Source: Cyclobacterium amurskyense (lineage in GTDB: Bacteria > Bacteroidota > Bacteroidia > Cytophagales > Cyclobacteriaceae). Taken from it: 64,000 bases of DNA. Within the stretch, counting starts at the first letter, position 1. Every line of letters starts with the position of its first letter. The translations under genes and the position numbers were made by a program. Shown here piece by piece: positions 35,449 to 44,438 of the stretch. The stretch spans positions 2,701,001 through 2,765,000 of the forward strand of contig NZ_CP012040.1 of NCBI RefSeq assembly GCF_001050135.1, read 5' to 3'. The notes beneath the pieces were generated by a model. That model was not told where the DNA came from and ran no database searches. It saw only the letters and a list, made by a program, of their open reading frames with translations.

Positions 35449-38427
35449 ATGAAGCGAGTTTTACTTAGCTTAACATTTTCCATGTTAGCGGTAATCTCTT
35501 TAATGGCCCAGAGTAGGGTGGTATCGGGAACGATTACCTCTGAAGATGAGCCAAATGGGATACCTGGAGTGAATGTGAGTGTTAAAGGAACGATGGTTGG
35601 AACCATTTCAGATATAGATGGTACCTATACCTTGACGATTCCTGAAGGATCAAATGTATTGTCATTTAGTTTTGTTGGGTTTATGACTCAAGAAAGAGTA
35701 ATTGACAATCAAAGCCAAATTGATGTGTTTTTAGAGCCTGATGTAAAAACATTAGGGGAAGTAGTTGTGGTCGGATATGGTACCCAATCCGCTAAAATGT
35801 CTGTTCAAAGTATTTCTAGTTTGGACAATTCTCAAATAGAAAGAATGCCAATTTTTACTGCTCAAGAAGCCTTACAAGGGCAGGCAGCAGGTGTACAGTT
35901 GACTGGTACTTCTGGTGTAGGTGGTGCGCAGCAAAACATAAGAATCAGAGGGGTTGCCTCCTTGACGGCTGGAGGTTCACCACTATTTGTAGTGGATGGA
36001 GTGCCTTTGAATGATGGCAGTAGTGGAGATTATGGTAATGAATCAGGGGCTGTTGCGCTTAATCCTTTAATGGAGCTTAACCCAAATGAAATTCAGTCTA
36101 TTTCTGTATTGAAAGATGCATCCGCAGTAGCAATTTATGGTTCTAGAGGTGCGAATGGCGTCATTCTTATCGAAACCAAAAAAGGAAAAAGTGGCGCCTC
36201 AAGGATCAATGTGGACTTTTATAGAGGGGTGCAAAACCCAACTACACTTAGGCCTTATATGTCTTTACAGCAATACAATCAGTATAGAGCTGATAGATCT
36301 GCAAATCCTGTAAGTAGTTTTCCTCAAACAGGTTTTGATTGGCCAGAAGCTGTTATTGAGCAGGGAAAAATTTCTAATCTGAATGTTAGTGCATCAGGAG
36401 GAAGTGACAATACTACCTACTTTATTTCAGGTACTTACTTTATGCAGGATACTTACGCTTTAGGAAACGAACTGGATAGGTTTAACGGAAGGTTAAACAT
36501 GACACATAAGTTTTCTGATAAAGCAAGATTTGGAGCCAATGTAGGTTTAGCAAAAACTTACAATGATAGAATTAATTCGGACAATAGTACTTTTGCTCCT
36601 TTAACTTCTGCCTTTCTACATTTGCCATACAATAAGCCATTTGATGAAAATGGCAATTATACAAGACTAGGTTTTGTCCCTAACTTATTGGCACTTGCTG
36701 ATTTGGCTCAAACGGACTACATCACGCGTAGAACAACAGCCAATACTTATTTTGAATTTGATATTCTTCCTGACTTGACTTTCAAAACGGATTGGGGAAT
36801 TGATCAGATTCAAACAGAAGAAACCATGCGCTATCCAGATATCATTGAACCTACTGGTCAAGGATATAAAAGGATAATTCAAGATTACAAATGGTTGAGT
36901 ACAAATACCTTGAACTACCAAAAATATTTTGGTAATGACCATTATTTAGGAGCGCTTTTAGGTTATTCTTATGAGCAATCAGATTTTGCGAGTATGACTG
37001 TAGAAGGTTCAGGTTTTGTGAGTGATAAATTGCCTAATGTGGCTTCTGCAGCAACACCTACTATTACAAGTGCAACTGGTACTGGATGGAAACTTGCTTC
37101 TTACTTTGCAAGGGTAAACTACCGATATAAAGACAAATTGTTATTTGAAGGAAGTGCAAGAAGAGATGGCTCATCAAGATTTGGGATGGACAATCGTTAT
37201 GGTAACTTCTGGGCTTTATCCGGTGGATGGGTTCTTTCAGAGGAGAAGTTTTTGCAAAACAATAGCTTCTTGGATTTCCTTAAAGTCAACGCAAGTTATG
37301 GTACTGCAGGAAATGACAGGGTAGATAATTTCGCGTCCTTAGGCCTGTACCAGGCAGGAAGTTTAGGTGATTATGGTGGTAGTCCGGGTATTTACCCAAG
37401 CCAGCCAGCCAATCCGACTTTAGGATGGGAGGAATCTGCACAGTTTGATTTTACTTTGTATGCTACTATGTTCAATAGTAAACTTGACGTAGAAGCTTCA
37501 GTGTGGAACAAACGTACTACAGGTTTATTATTAGATGTACCTATCCCTTATACTACAGGATACACAAGTTATGCGCAAAATGCAGGTACTATGCGTAACC
37601 GAGGAATAGATTTAATGATAAACTCTTTGAATGTTCAGTCATCAGGGTTTGAGTGGAGAACGATTTTGAACGTAGGCTTCCTTGAGAATGAAGTGCTTGA
37701 CCTTCCTGGAGCATCTGAGGATAGTGAAGGTAGAAAATTTGTTCAAGGATCATCTAGTCAAAGAGCCATTGAAGGGTACTCTGTTAACACTTTTTACCTA
37801 GTGAGGTATAGTGGGATTAATCCTGAAACAGGCGAAGCTGAGTGGTTAAATGCAGACAATGAACCTACGACTACATACAGTACCAATAACAGAGAAATTA
37901 TTGGATCTGCTATTCCAAGAATTTCAGGTGGTTTGACCAATTCCCTGTCTTATAAAGGGCTTGAGCTTTCTGCTCTCTTTACTTTTACTGAGGGAAACTA
38001 CATTATGTTTGATGACCTTAGGTTCTTGTATAATCCAAACAACCTGAACTCGTTTAACCTTGATCCTCAATTGTTGAATTATTGGACAGAGGACAATAGG
38101 AATAGCTTTGCTCCTAGATTAGACGGTGATACGCAGTCTAATTTTGGTCAAAGGTCAACCATTCACTTAAGAAAGGGGGATCATATTCGACTTAGAAATC
38201 TGTCACTTACCTATAATATTCCAGCTAATATTCTGGAAAGAACAAAGGTGTTAAGAAGCGCTCGAATTTATGGGATGATGCAAAACATGCTTACTTTCTC
38301 AAGTCTTGAGGATGGCTTAGAGCCTGAAATTAGCGGTAACGGTAGTGACAACCAAATCCAAGGAGAATCCTTCTTTACTCCTGCTCAGGCTAAATCATTT
38401 ACTTTGGGTGTTTCATTAGGATTCTAA
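35449..38427 (+). CDS. SusC/RagA-type TonB-dependent outer-membrane transporter
   Basis: Outer-membrane importer (992 aa) working with the SusD-like lipoprotein that follows. A signal peptide ends at ...ISLMAQ. Next come a carboxypeptidase-regulatory-like domain (VVSGTITSEDEPNGIPGVNVSVKGT..., about 23-100), the LGEVVVVGYGTQ linker, the plug (ALQGQAAGVQLTGTSG, IRIRGVASL, PLFVVDGVPLNDG, ILKDASAVAIYGSRGANGVILIETKKG) and the barrel to the C-terminal FTLGVSLGF. There is no STN domain, so it is not expected to signal through a FecR. Start at ATG 35449; the TTG at 35419 precedes the signal peptide needlessly. No hydrolase adjoins, so the ligand is unknown. Confidence 0.95.
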   Translation: MKRVLLSLTFSMLAVISLMAQSRVVSGTITSEDEPNGIPGVNVSVKGTMVGTISDIDGTYTLTIPEGSNVLSFSFVGFMTQERVIDNQSQIDVFLEPDVKTLGEVVVVGYGTQSAKMSVQSISSLDNSQIERMPIFTAQEALQGQAAGVQLTGTSGVGGAQQNIRIRGVASLTAGGSPLFVVDGVPLNDGSSGDYGNESGAVALNPLMELNPNEIQSISVLKDASAVAIYGSRGANGVILIETKKGKSGASRINVDFYRGVQNPTTLRPYMSLQQYNQYRADRSANPVSSFPQTGFDWPEAVIEQGKISNLNVSASGGSDNTTYFISGTYFMQDTYALGNELDRFNGRLNMTHKFSDKARFGANVGLAKTYNDRINSDNSTFAPLTSAFLHLPYNKPFDENGNYTRLGFVPNLLALADLAQTDYITRRTTANTYFEFDILPDLTFKTDWGIDQIQTEETMRYPDIIEPTGQGYKRIIQDYKWLSTNTLNYQKYFGNDHYLGALLGYSYEQSDFASMTVEGSGFVSDKLPNVASAATPTITSATGTGWKLASYFARVNYRYKDKLLFEGSARRDGSSRFGMDNRYGNFWALSGGWVLSEEKFLQNNSFLDFLKVNASYGTAGNDRVDNFASLGLYQAGSLGDYGGSPGIYPSQPANPTLGWEESAQFDFTLYATMFNSKLDVEASVWNKRTTGLLLDVPIPYTTGYTSYAQNAGTMRNRGIDLMINSLNVQSSGFEWRTILNVGFLENEVLDLPGASEDSEGRKFVQGSSSQRAIEGYSVNTFYLVRYSGINPETGEAEWLNADNEPTTTYSTNNREIIGSAIPRISGGLTNSLSYKGLELSALFTFTEGNYIMFDDLRFLYNPNNLNSFNLDPQLLNYWTEDNRNSFAPRLDGDTQSNFGQRSTIHLRKGDHIRLRNLSLTYNIPANILERTKVLRSARIYGMMQNMLTFSSLEDGLEPEISGNGSDNQIQGESFFTPAQAKSFTLGVSLGF

Positions 38428-38439
38428 AAAAGCTTAACA

Positions 38440-39867
38440 ATGAAAAATTTAAAAACATTATTATTTATAGGATTGTTGGGAAGCCTTTTCTCTTGTGAAG
38501 ATTTAGAGATTGATCCCCAGCAGTCGCTTTCGACAGAACTCGCTTTTGCTGACAAACAAGCAGTAGAAGGGTCACTTCTTGGCGTGTATTCTTTGACCCA
38601 GGAATGGGAGGTATTTGGCTCTTTGCCACAAGTAATTGCAGACTTTCAATCTGATAACGTGAAATTCATAGGCTCTTTTCCTACGCTTCAGGAAATCAGT
38701 ATCTATACTACCCAAGCGGACAATGTTTCGATCAGGGATTTATGGAAAGCGCATTACCGTGCAATTTTAGCAGCAAATGCAGTTGTTGCCTTTACCCCTG
38801 ATTCACCAGATGAATCCTTGACAACAGAAGAAAGAAATCAGTATGTTGCTGAAGCAAAATTCATGCGTTCCTTATTGATGTTTCAATTGGTTAATCTTTT
38901 TGCTCAGCCGATAAATGTAGGTGGGGAAGATGCCTTGGGTGTTCCGATTGTTACGGATGCGTTTTCGGGAGAAATTGTTGCTTATCCTAGAAATACGGTA
39001 GGAGAGGTCCATGATTTCATTATCAATGAACTCGAAGGTATCGTTGCAGATTTGCCTGAATCTTACGAAAGCTCTGCCTTCACTAGAGGAAGGGCCACTA
39101 AAGGTGCTGCAAATGCTTTGCTTTCAAGAATTCACCTTTATAGAGGAGAGTGGCAGTTGGCTGCGGAAAAAGCCAAAGCAGTTTTAGACGCTGATGCAGT
39201 TTATGGGCTTGCTTCCAATTATAGTTTTTGGGGAGAAAACAACAGTGAATATGTGTTTTCAATTCAAAACTCTGAGATTGATAACGGAAGAACTGGCTCA
39301 GGGGGTTGGGGCTCCTATTATAACTCTGCTGAAGATGGTGGAAGGGGAGATACGCCGTTTTCTGATTATCTAATAGCGGCTTATTCTGATAATGACAAGC
39401 GGATTACCAATCTTTCAAAAGAGAACGTAAATGCGGAGGGAGTTTCTTTATTGTATACTACAAAGTTCCCTGATGTAGTTACTCATTCTGATAACTCTCC
39501 GATTATAAGGACTACGGAAGTAGTGCTAAACAGAGCCGAGGCATTGGCCCAACTTGATGGTATCAACAATGAATCTTTAGACTTGATCAACGAATTGAGA
39601 GAGAGAGCTGGACTTGATGCGTTAAATGCTAGTGACTTCGCAGACAAAGAAGCTTTTATTGCTCAAATTCTTGAGGAAAGAAGAAAAGAATTGGCTTTTG
39701 AAGGGCATAGGAGAATGGATCTGCTTAGGAACAATCTACCACTTAGACCTGAGAGTGATACCTACTTTGACGATTCTAAGCCTGGACAAAATAGAACCAT
39801 ACTTCCAATTCCTCAAAGAGAATTAGACATTAACACAGGTTTGATTCAAAATCCTGGTTACGAATAA
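38440..39867 (+). CDS. SusD/RagB-type nutrient-binding lipoprotein
   Basis: Surface lipoprotein (475 aa) forming the lid of the SusC transporter 12 bases upstream. The signal peptide ends in LFSC. SusD-family features include SLLGVYSLTQEW, the TPR-like region with AEAKFMRSLLMFQLVNLFAQPI, TKGAANALLSRIHLYRGEWQLAAEKA, TEVVLNRAEALAQL and the closing LEERRKELAFEGHRRMDLLR and RTILPIPQRELDINTGLIQNPGY. A terminator follows. Confidence 0.95.
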   Translation: MKNLKTLLFIGLLGSLFSCEDLEIDPQQSLSTELAFADKQAVEGSLLGVYSLTQEWEVFGSLPQVIADFQSDNVKFIGSFPTLQEISIYTTQADNVSIRDLWKAHYRAILAANAVVAFTPDSPDESLTTEERNQYVAEAKFMRSLLMFQLVNLFAQPINVGGEDALGVPIVTDAFSGEIVAYPRNTVGEVHDFIINELEGIVADLPESYESSAFTRGRATKGAANALLSRIHLYRGEWQLAAEKAKAVLDADAVYGLASNYSFWGENNSEYVFSIQNSEIDNGRTGSGGWGSYYNSAEDGGRGDTPFSDYLIAAYSDNDKRITNLSKENVNAEGVSLLYTTKFPDVVTHSDNSPIIRTTEVVLNRAEALAQLDGINNESLDLINELRERAGLDALNASDFADKEAFIAQILEERRKELAFEGHRRMDLLRNNLPLRPESDTYFDDSKPGQNRTILPIPQRELDINTGLIQNPGYE

Positions 39868-39975
39868 GTTTATTAATTGAATCTAGGCTATCCAATAGAG
39901 GTTGAAATACTTGTTCTCGGTCGGGTATTTATTGTTCCAATAATTAGATAGTTTATTGCCTATTAGGATTGAAAT

Positions 39976-40008
39976 GGCCACTCTCATTAATTGGGGGTGG
40001 CTTTTTTC
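39976..40008 (+). terminator. Terminator after the first susCD pair
   Basis: GCCACTCTC (39977-39985) pairs with GGGGGTGGC (39993-40001), several G-T pairs included, then six T residues. Confidence 0.7.
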
Positions 40009-40051
40009 TTTATTTTGAATGAATTAATTCGTTTGCGGCCTTTCAGTAATC

Positions 40052-40543
40052 TTAGTCCAGTTTAAGCGTGCCACTAAGTTTGTCCTTTCTAGTGATAAGG
40101 CTTTTGGGTTGCCGATTTTTGTAAAAATTCACAATGTTTTGCTGGGTGGGAAAGTCATCTATGAGAATAGAGTTATGAATATTGATCTCTAAAGGATCTG
40201 GTATTTTTTCTGATTCCATATAAAACCAAGCAGCATCTTCTTCTATTTCATAGCCCAGATAGGTGAGTTTAACTTTCTTTCCATTGACCTCCAGCTTGTT
40301 GTTGCTTAGAATATATTCCTTAATCAAGCTTTCTAATTTTTTTGAATCCGCTGGTTTAAGGAAATTCACCTGGTCTCCGGATGCAATAGTCAATGCTTCT
40401 TCCATGTCATTCCAAAATATCTTTTGAGCGATTTCTATTTTCTGTCGCTCTTCGTTGTAGTACATGTCTGTCAGGCTAATATAGAAAGGATGTGTTTCCA
40501 ACCCACCAGACATTAGGAATAAGATTAATTGAATTACGAGCAT
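40052..40543 (-). CDS. DUF6702-family exported protein
   Basis: A 163-aa protein with an N-terminal hydrophobic signal (MLVIQLILFLMSGG) and the family start HPFYISLTDMYYNEERQKIEIAQKIFWNDMEEAL. The rest is predicted beta-rich (KVKLTYLGYEIEEDAAWFYMES). Function unknown. It diverges from a HupE/UreJ-like gene, with an M1-type peptidase just beyond; I recall the same three families occurring together in other Bacteroidota, which suggests a shared role. Confidence 0.8.
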   Translation of the reverse strand: MLVIQLILFLMSGGLETHPFYISLTDMYYNEERQKIEIAQKIFWNDMEEALTIASGDQVNFLKPADSKKLESLIKEYILSNNKLEVNGKKVKLTYLGYEIEEDAAWFYMESEKIPDPLEINIHNSILIDDFPTQQNIVNFYKNRQPKSLITRKDKLSGTLKLD

Positions 40544-40632
40544 TAAAGGAGTAGTTTTTGTAATATCTGCGAATTATGCGTTAATATTACAACAAAATTT
40601 TAAAACCTAAAGTAAATTAATCAGCTTATTCT

Positions 40633-41214
40633 ATGAACCAATTTCAGTTGTATTTTAATCTTGGTATCCAGCATATTTTGGATCTTAAAGGTTTTGATCA
40701 TATTCTTTTTGTTTTGGCCTTGGCGGTAGTATACATGATTAAGGATTGGGGAAGAATCCTGGTTTTGGTGACTGCGTTTACCATAGGTCACTCCTTAACA
40801 TTGGCTTTAGCTACCTTAAAGGTGATTCAAATCAATACAGATTTGGTGGAGTTTTTGATTCCTGTTACCATTGCTATCACGGCCTTGTCTAATATTTTCA
40901 AGCCAAAAAGCTCTTCGGGAAAGGGGATTCAAATCAATTATTTGTTTGCACTCTGTTTCGGATTGATTCATGGTCTTGGTTTTTCCAATTACCTGACTTC
41001 CTTATTGGGAAAAGAGCAATCCATTTTCACTCCTCTTTTGGCATTTAATATTGGACTTGAAATTGGACAGGTAGTTATAGTTGTGCTGTTTCTATTGACC
41101 TCAACATTGATTACTGGGATATTCAGAATTAATAGGAAAGAGTGGGTATTGGTTATCTCGTCTATGATATTTGGTATGGCCATAATGATTCTATTAGATA
41201 GTGTTTATTGGTAA
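40633..41214 (+). CDS. HupE/UreJ-family membrane protein
   Basis: Inner-membrane protein (193 aa) with six to seven hydrophobic helices. Conserved His motifs of the HupE/UreJ family are GFDHILFVLAL (about 20-30), TIGHSLTLALA (about 51-61) and GLIHGLGFSNYL. Characterised relatives are linked to nickel uptake for hydrogenase or urease, but no nickel enzyme is near. The divergent DUF6702 gene and the downstream M1 peptidase suggest another purpose in this lineage. Confidence 0.85.
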   Translation: MNQFQLYFNLGIQHILDLKGFDHILFVLALAVVYMIKDWGRILVLVTAFTIGHSLTLALATLKVIQINTDLVEFLIPVTIAITALSNIFKPKSSSGKGIQINYLFALCFGLIHGLGFSNYLTSLLGKEQSIFTPLLAFNIGLEIGQVVIVVLFLLTSTLITGIFRINRKEWVLVISSMIFGMAIMILLDSVYW

Positions 41215-41327
41215 AATCTTAGGGAATAAACTCTTTTCCATAAAGTGAATTTGAGGTAATTTCTTTATATTCATCCATTATCTGTTCAGGCCTATTGCCT
41301 GTTGTTATTAGTAAAATTTTATTTACC

Positions 41328-43655
41328 ATGAAGCATATTGTTTTCTTTTTCCTGCTTTTTACAATCATAAGATTTGGAGCTGAAGCACAAATCGACACAC
41401 AAAGACACGGTAACAGGTTTGAGCAGCTTGGTACCACACTTCGTTCTCCCAATGTGTACCGTACAGCCTCAGGGGCCCCCGGTCACGAATATTGGCAGCA
41501 GAGAGCTGATTATGAAATTGAAGTTGAACTGAACGATGACAATCAGTCCATCACTGGTAAAGAAAAGGTTATATATTACAATGAATCTCCTGATCCATTG
41601 GATTACCTGTGGTTACAATTGGATCAAAATCAAAGGGATAAAGATTCAGAAACACCAAAAATAGCCAGTAGCAAGATTGGGCCAAAAATGAATCTAGGGC
41701 AATTGGAAGATATCATTTGGCATGATATGGATTTGGGACTTAAGATTTATTCTGTGACTGACGCAAATGGGAAAGCGATACCGGCTACAGTAAATTTGAC
41801 CATGATGCGCTTAGACCTTGATCAACCTTTAATGCCTGGAGAGAAGTTTGAATTTAATATTGCTTGGAGTTTTAATAGCCATGATCGAACTGGGTTTTTA
41901 GCTACCCGTCCAGGTTATGAGTATTTTGAAGAGGATGGGAATTATATTTATACCGTAGCAGAATGGTTTCCAAGGATGGCAGTTTATTCTGATTTTGAAG
42001 GTTGGCAAAACAAGCAATTTGTAGGGAGAGGAGAGTTTGCATTGGTCTTTGGAGATTATAAAGTAGCCATTACTGTACCCTCAGATCATATGGTTGGGGC
42101 TACTGGGGTATTACAAAATCCAGAAGATGTGCTTAGTCAAAAAGAAATGGATCGGTGGAATCAAGCCAGAAAATCTTTTGACGAGCCGGTAGTAATTCGT
42201 ACTCAGTCTGAGGCCGAAAAACTGGAGAAAAACAAGTCAAACAAAAAGAATACCTGGATTTTTCATGCAGAAAATGTAAGGGACTTTGCCTGGACCTCAT
42301 CCAGAAAGTTTATCTGGGATGCCATGGCAGTTCGCTTAGAAAATGGCAAAGAAGTAATGGCCATGTCTTACTATGCCAAGGAGGCAAATCCACTGTGGGG
42401 GCAATATTCTACCAAAGTGGTGGCGCATACTTTGAAATCCTACTCTTCCAGAACATTTGATTATCCCTACCCTAAAGCGATTTCAGTAGAAGCTTCCAAT
42501 GGTATGGAATATCCTATGATTTGTTTCAATTACGGAAGGCCGGATAAAGATGGAACCTATACAGAAGCCATTAAATACGGCATGATCTCCGTGATTATCC
42601 ATGAAGTAGGGCATAATTTTTTTCCAATGATTGTCAATTCTGATGAAAGGCAATGGACCTGGATGGACGAAGGGCTTAATACCTTTCTGCAATTTTTAGC
42701 TGAGCAGGAATGGCAAAGGGATTATCCATCGAGAAGAGGTCCGGCACATAAGATTGCACCCTATATGAAAGGTGAGAAAAGTCTTCTGGAGCCAATTATG
42801 ACCAATTCTGAAAACATTATTCAATTTGGACCAAATGCTTATGCAAAACCCGCCACCGCACTTAATATATTAAGGGAAACAGTGATGGGTAGAGATCTCT
42901 TTGATTTCGCGTTTAAGAAGTATGCTGAAAGGTGGATGTTCAAGCACCCAACACCTGATGATTTCTTTAGAACCATGGAAGATGCTTCTGCAATTGACCT
43001 AGATTGGTTTTGGAGGGGATGGTTTTTCGGAACAGACCCGGTAGATATATCTATTCATGATGTTAAGTGGTATAAGATTGACAGTCGGAAGCCTGATGAG
43101 GTAAAGGCTGAAGAGAAGAAAGCCTATGAGCATGAAGAGTCTTATATTTCAAGGACCAGAAATAAGGAGGATATTGGGCAAACAGTTTTGGAGCGGGACC
43201 CTAAGGTTGGAGATTTTTATACAAGCTTCGATCGTTTTAAGGTTTATCCTGAAGATGAAAAAGAATACAAGGCCTATGTAAATCAGTTAAGTGCAGAGGA
43301 GAGAGAAATGCTTGAAAGCGGACTTAATTTCTATGAAATTTCATTTGAGAACATAGGAGGTTTGGTTATGCCTATTATTCTTGAGTTTCAATATGCCGAT
43401 GGTACAAGTGAGGTAGAAACCGTTCCTGCTCAAATTTGGAGGATGGATGAGTATGAAGTCACCAAGGTTTTTGCCAAACAAAAAGAAGTTGTGCAAATAG
43501 TGTTGGACCCTTACCGTGAAACAGCAGATATCGATGAGTCCAATAACTACTGGCCGAGAAAGTTTATGCCTTCTAAATTTGAGATGTTTAAGCAAAGACC
43601 GGCAAGTAGAGGTACTTCATCAGGTCCTAGCCCTATGAAACGGGAAAATAAATAG
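41328..43655 (+). CDS. M1-family metallopeptidase (secreted)
   Basis: Zinc aminopeptidase-like enzyme (775 aa). The signal peptide is MKHIVFFFLLFTIIRFGAEAQ. After an N-terminal beta domain (SITGKEKVIYYNESPDPLDYLWLQLDQN) comes the catalytic thermolysin-like domain with HEVGHNFFPMIVNSDERQWTWMDEG, that is HExxH-x18-E, about residue 425. The usual GAMEN exopeptidase motif appears as NGMEYPM, so substrate choice may differ from classical aminopeptidases. It probably trims peptides in the periplasm or outside. Start ATG 41328; the upstream in-frame TTG at 41295 would displace the signal. Confidence 0.92.
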   Translation: MKHIVFFFLLFTIIRFGAEAQIDTQRHGNRFEQLGTTLRSPNVYRTASGAPGHEYWQQRADYEIEVELNDDNQSITGKEKVIYYNESPDPLDYLWLQLDQNQRDKDSETPKIASSKIGPKMNLGQLEDIIWHDMDLGLKIYSVTDANGKAIPATVNLTMMRLDLDQPLMPGEKFEFNIAWSFNSHDRTGFLATRPGYEYFEEDGNYIYTVAEWFPRMAVYSDFEGWQNKQFVGRGEFALVFGDYKVAITVPSDHMVGATGVLQNPEDVLSQKEMDRWNQARKSFDEPVVIRTQSEAEKLEKNKSNKKNTWIFHAENVRDFAWTSSRKFIWDAMAVRLENGKEVMAMSYYAKEANPLWGQYSTKVVAHTLKSYSSRTFDYPYPKAISVEASNGMEYPMICFNYGRPDKDGTYTEAIKYGMISVIIHEVGHNFFPMIVNSDERQWTWMDEGLNTFLQFLAEQEWQRDYPSRRGPAHKIAPYMKGEKSLLEPIMTNSENIIQFGPNAYAKPATALNILRETVMGRDLFDFAFKKYAERWMFKHPTPDDFFRTMEDASAIDLDWFWRGWFFGTDPVDISIHDVKWYKIDSRKPDEVKAEEKKAYEHEESYISRTRNKEDIGQTVLERDPKVGDFYTSFDRFKVYPEDEKEYKAYVNQLSAEEREMLESGLNFYEISFENIGGLVMPIILEFQYADGTSEVETVPAQIWRMDEYEVTKVFAKQKEVVQIVLDPYRETADIDESNNYWPRKFMPSKFEMFKQRPASRGTSSGPSPMKRENK

Positions 43656-43671
43656 TGCTTATTTAGTGTTT

Positions 43672-43700
43672 AAAAGAGCGACAGTAGTCGTTCTTTTTTT
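43672..43700 (+). terminator. Rho-independent terminator after the M1 peptidase gene
   Basis: AAGAGCGAC and GTCGTTCTT form a stem around AGTA with one G-T pair, followed by seven T residues. Confidence 0.85.
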
Positions 43701-43841
43701 GTCCTTGCAAATAAGGGTATTTCTGTTGTGCCTTTTGTGGTGTAAAATTTATACGTTCATGCCGGGCAGGTTCATCTAGGAAATTAATTTTACCCTGCGG
43801 GAGCAAGTCGAGACAATATATATTCTTCTCCTAAGCTTTAA

Positions 43842-43885
43842 CCCGAGATGTGCAATAGGCTTTCCATTCGGTGTCGAAGTCCCTG
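43842..43885 (+). repeat. Decayed end of the MITE-like repeat
   Basis: CCCGAGATGTGCAATAGG and what follows, up to GTCGAAGTC, aligns with the left end CCCGAAATATGCAATAGA...GTGCTGAAATC of copies 2 and 3 with many substitutions. No matching right end is seen. Confidence 0.4.
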
Positions 43886-44153
43886 GTAGGAAAAGATTAG
43901 TACAGAATCTCTGAGGTTAATAATAGGGTGTTACGTTTTCCAATGTCTTAGAATTCGGTGAATAAAACTTCCGAACGCTGCCTTTGTGGGCTGATTTTTA
44001 GTTTGATTTGAGGCTTTAGGTGAAAAGTTGGGTGGTTATTAATTGAATGCCTTTACTTTTCAATTTGCTTTAGTTCTAAGTCTGTATTGGGTATTAAGCA
44101 CAAAAAATCAGTATTTCAGCCTGCTTTGTGAAAAGTATGGCATGTCTATTTAT

Positions 44154-44361
44154 CCCGAAATATGCAATAGACATTCTATTACGTGCTGAAATCGCTTTAA
44201 AATCAGCCACTTCGTTGCTGTTTTCAATTTCACCATAGCGGTGCTATGCTAAAATCTCCAAATAGCCCGATTGTCTTGCGATTGCAACACTTCCCGTAAA
44301 CACGGGACAGGCTTCACCCCTGACATTGTCAGGACGGAGAAATTCTATAACATAATCCGGG
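44154..44361 (+). repeat. MITE-like repeat, copy 2
   Basis: A 208-bp element in the same orientation as copy 1, flanked on both sides by TTTAT (44149-44153, 44362-44366) where copies 1 and 3 have TTTAA. The flank differing while staying matched on both sides supports a 5-bp target duplication. Terminal inverted repeats are CCCGAAATATGCAATAGACATTCT and CCCGGATTATGTTATAGAATTTCT (14-16 matches in each 20-base stretch by eye). It holds the same internal hairpins as copy 1. Confidence 0.87.
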
Positions 44362-44379
44362 TTTATGGAATTCGCACAA

Positions 44380-44410
44380 AAAAACAGGCAGATAATACCT
44401 GCCTGTTTTT
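44380..44410 (-). terminator. Terminator of the glnK-amt operon
   Basis: AAAAACAGGCAG and CTGCCTGTTTTT form a 12-bp stem with a 7-base loop. Read on the minus strand it ends in a T-rich run just after the amt stop. Confidence 0.85.
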
Positions 44411-44438
44411 CACTCTTTATATAGCTGTAGTCTGAATA

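Larger units (their letters stand above)
43656..44438. other. Convergent intergenic region with two terminators, repeat copy 2 and a repeat relic
   Basis: Contains a terminator for the M1 peptidase (43672-43700), a possible decayed repeat end (43842-43885), the full MITE-like element (44154-44361) and the amt terminator (44380-44410). The sequence between 43890 and 44150 shows nothing I can name. Confidence 0.6.
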
